DNA of 7,909 bases from contig PKSW01000042.1 of assembly GCA_002869465.1 (NCBI GenBank), positions 1 to 7,909 of the forward strand, in the 5' to 3' direction. The stretch comes from Marinilabiliales bacterium. Its GTDB lineage: Bacteria; Bacteroidota; Bacteroidia; Bacteroidales; F082. The notes below the pieces were generated by a model, which searched no databases, was not told where the DNA came from, and worked only from the letters and a program-made list of their open reading frames with translations. Both the position numbers and the translations under genes were made by a program. Shown here in pieces: positions 7,688 through 7,909 of this stretch (its first letter is position 1; every line of letters starts with the position of its first letter).

Positions 7688-7735
7688 AAAGGGATTCTTA
7701 TAGAAATAAAAACGAGATAATGTGCAAATAAAAAG

Positions 7736-7768
7736 AACCATTTACTTGTCTCATAGTTGTAAATGGTT
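7736..7768 (-). terminator. Rho-independent terminator of the tRNA-Gln gene
   Basis: A perfect 10-bp inverted repeat (AACCATTTAC / GTAAATGGTT) with a 13-nt loop starts 10 bp beyond the tRNA 3' end. On the minus strand the stem is followed by CTTTTTATTT, the expected U-rich tract. On the plus strand the stem is followed by GATTATTAAG, a poor U tract, so termination of the SDR transcript here is possible but weaker. Confidence 0.75.
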
Positions 7769-7778
7769 GATTATTAAG

Positions 7779-7851
7779 TTGCCCGACCAGGGGTCGAACC
7801 TGGAATCTTCTGATTCAGAGTCAGGTGTGTTGCCAATTCCACCATCGGGCA
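7779..7851 (-). tRNA. tRNA-Gln (anticodon CTG)
   Basis: This is a 73-nt cloverleaf read by eye on the minus strand. The acceptor stem TGCCCGA/TCGGGCA opens with the U1-A72 pair typical of glutamine tRNAs. The D arm is GTG...CAC with A14, G18G19 and A21 in place. The anticodon loop CTCTGAA gives anticodon CTG, reading CAG. The T arm is CCAGG-TTCGACC-CCTGG. The variable region is the 5-nt AGATT, the discriminator is A73, and CCA is not encoded. Position 27-43 is a C-A mismatch, leaving four good pairs in the anticodon stem. The gene converges on the SDR gene. Confidence 0.93.
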
Positions 7852-7859
7852 ATAGGGCG

Positions 7860-7892
7860 CAAATTTAAAGACTTTTCTGTTATCTCGGTCAA
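7860..7892 (-). promoter_or_regulatory. Promoter of the tRNA-Gln gene
   Basis: On the minus strand TAAATTTG (7867-7860) matches the Bacteroidota -7 consensus TAnnTTTG exactly. A TTG (7892-7890) lies 22 bp upstream, inside the spacing range reported for Bacteroidota -33 elements. Transcription would start only a few bases before the tRNA 5' end at 7851. Confidence 0.6.
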
Positions 7893-7909
7893 GATCAAAA
7901 CGTTTTTTA

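Noticed and set aside
7779..7797. tRNA-Gln 3' end as an integration (att) site marking the PUL as a mobile island.
   Set aside because: No second copy of the tRNA 3' end and no integrase gene are visible in the window.

Overview
The window looks like chromosomal DNA from a Bacteroidota bacterium. It is AT-rich and carries a SusC/SusD outer-membrane pair found essentially only in that phylum. Its start codons lack Shine-Dalgarno sequences, and two upstream regions contain the phylum's TAnnTTTG -7 promoter element. A free-living Bacteroidales/Marinilabiliales-type or flavobacterial source is possible, but I cannot name the genus from sequence alone.

Layout, right to left along the minus strand. 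(1) 6656-3771 encodes a large membrane-spanning one-component regulator: a periplasmic beta-propeller sensor, a Y_Y_Y domain, one transmembrane helix, a coiled coil and a LuxR/GerE-type helix-turn-helix. (2) 3770-3507 is a 264-bp regulatory gap with a candidate -7 promoter element, a cluster of ACATCA direct repeats and a 13-bp palindrome. (3) 3506-444 is a complete SusC/RagA-family TonB-dependent transporter. (4) 433-1 is the 5' part of the matching SusD-like lipoprotein, cut off by the window edge. This is the head of a polysaccharide utilization locus (PUL) or similar nutrient-uptake locus. The enzymes that would reveal the substrate should lie to the left, outside the window.

On the other side of the regulator, a 314-bp divergent intergenic region leads to a plus-strand short-chain dehydrogenase/reductase (6971-7687) of the carbonyl-reductase-like type. 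It faces a convergent minus-strand tRNA-Gln(CTG) gene (7851-7779) that has its own recognisable promoter and a 10-bp hairpin terminator.

Working model (inference): the sensor binds a glycan fragment or other ligand in the periplasm and, through the helix and coiled coil, activates the susC promoter. That promoter has a good -7 box but no clear -33 box, as an activator-dependent promoter would. SusC and SusD then form the outer-membrane import complex. The SDR and tRNA probably lie outside the uptake operon. I found no CRISPR array, insertion sequence, phage gene or plainly novel defence system. The most interesting unexplained structure is the repeat cluster upstream of susC.
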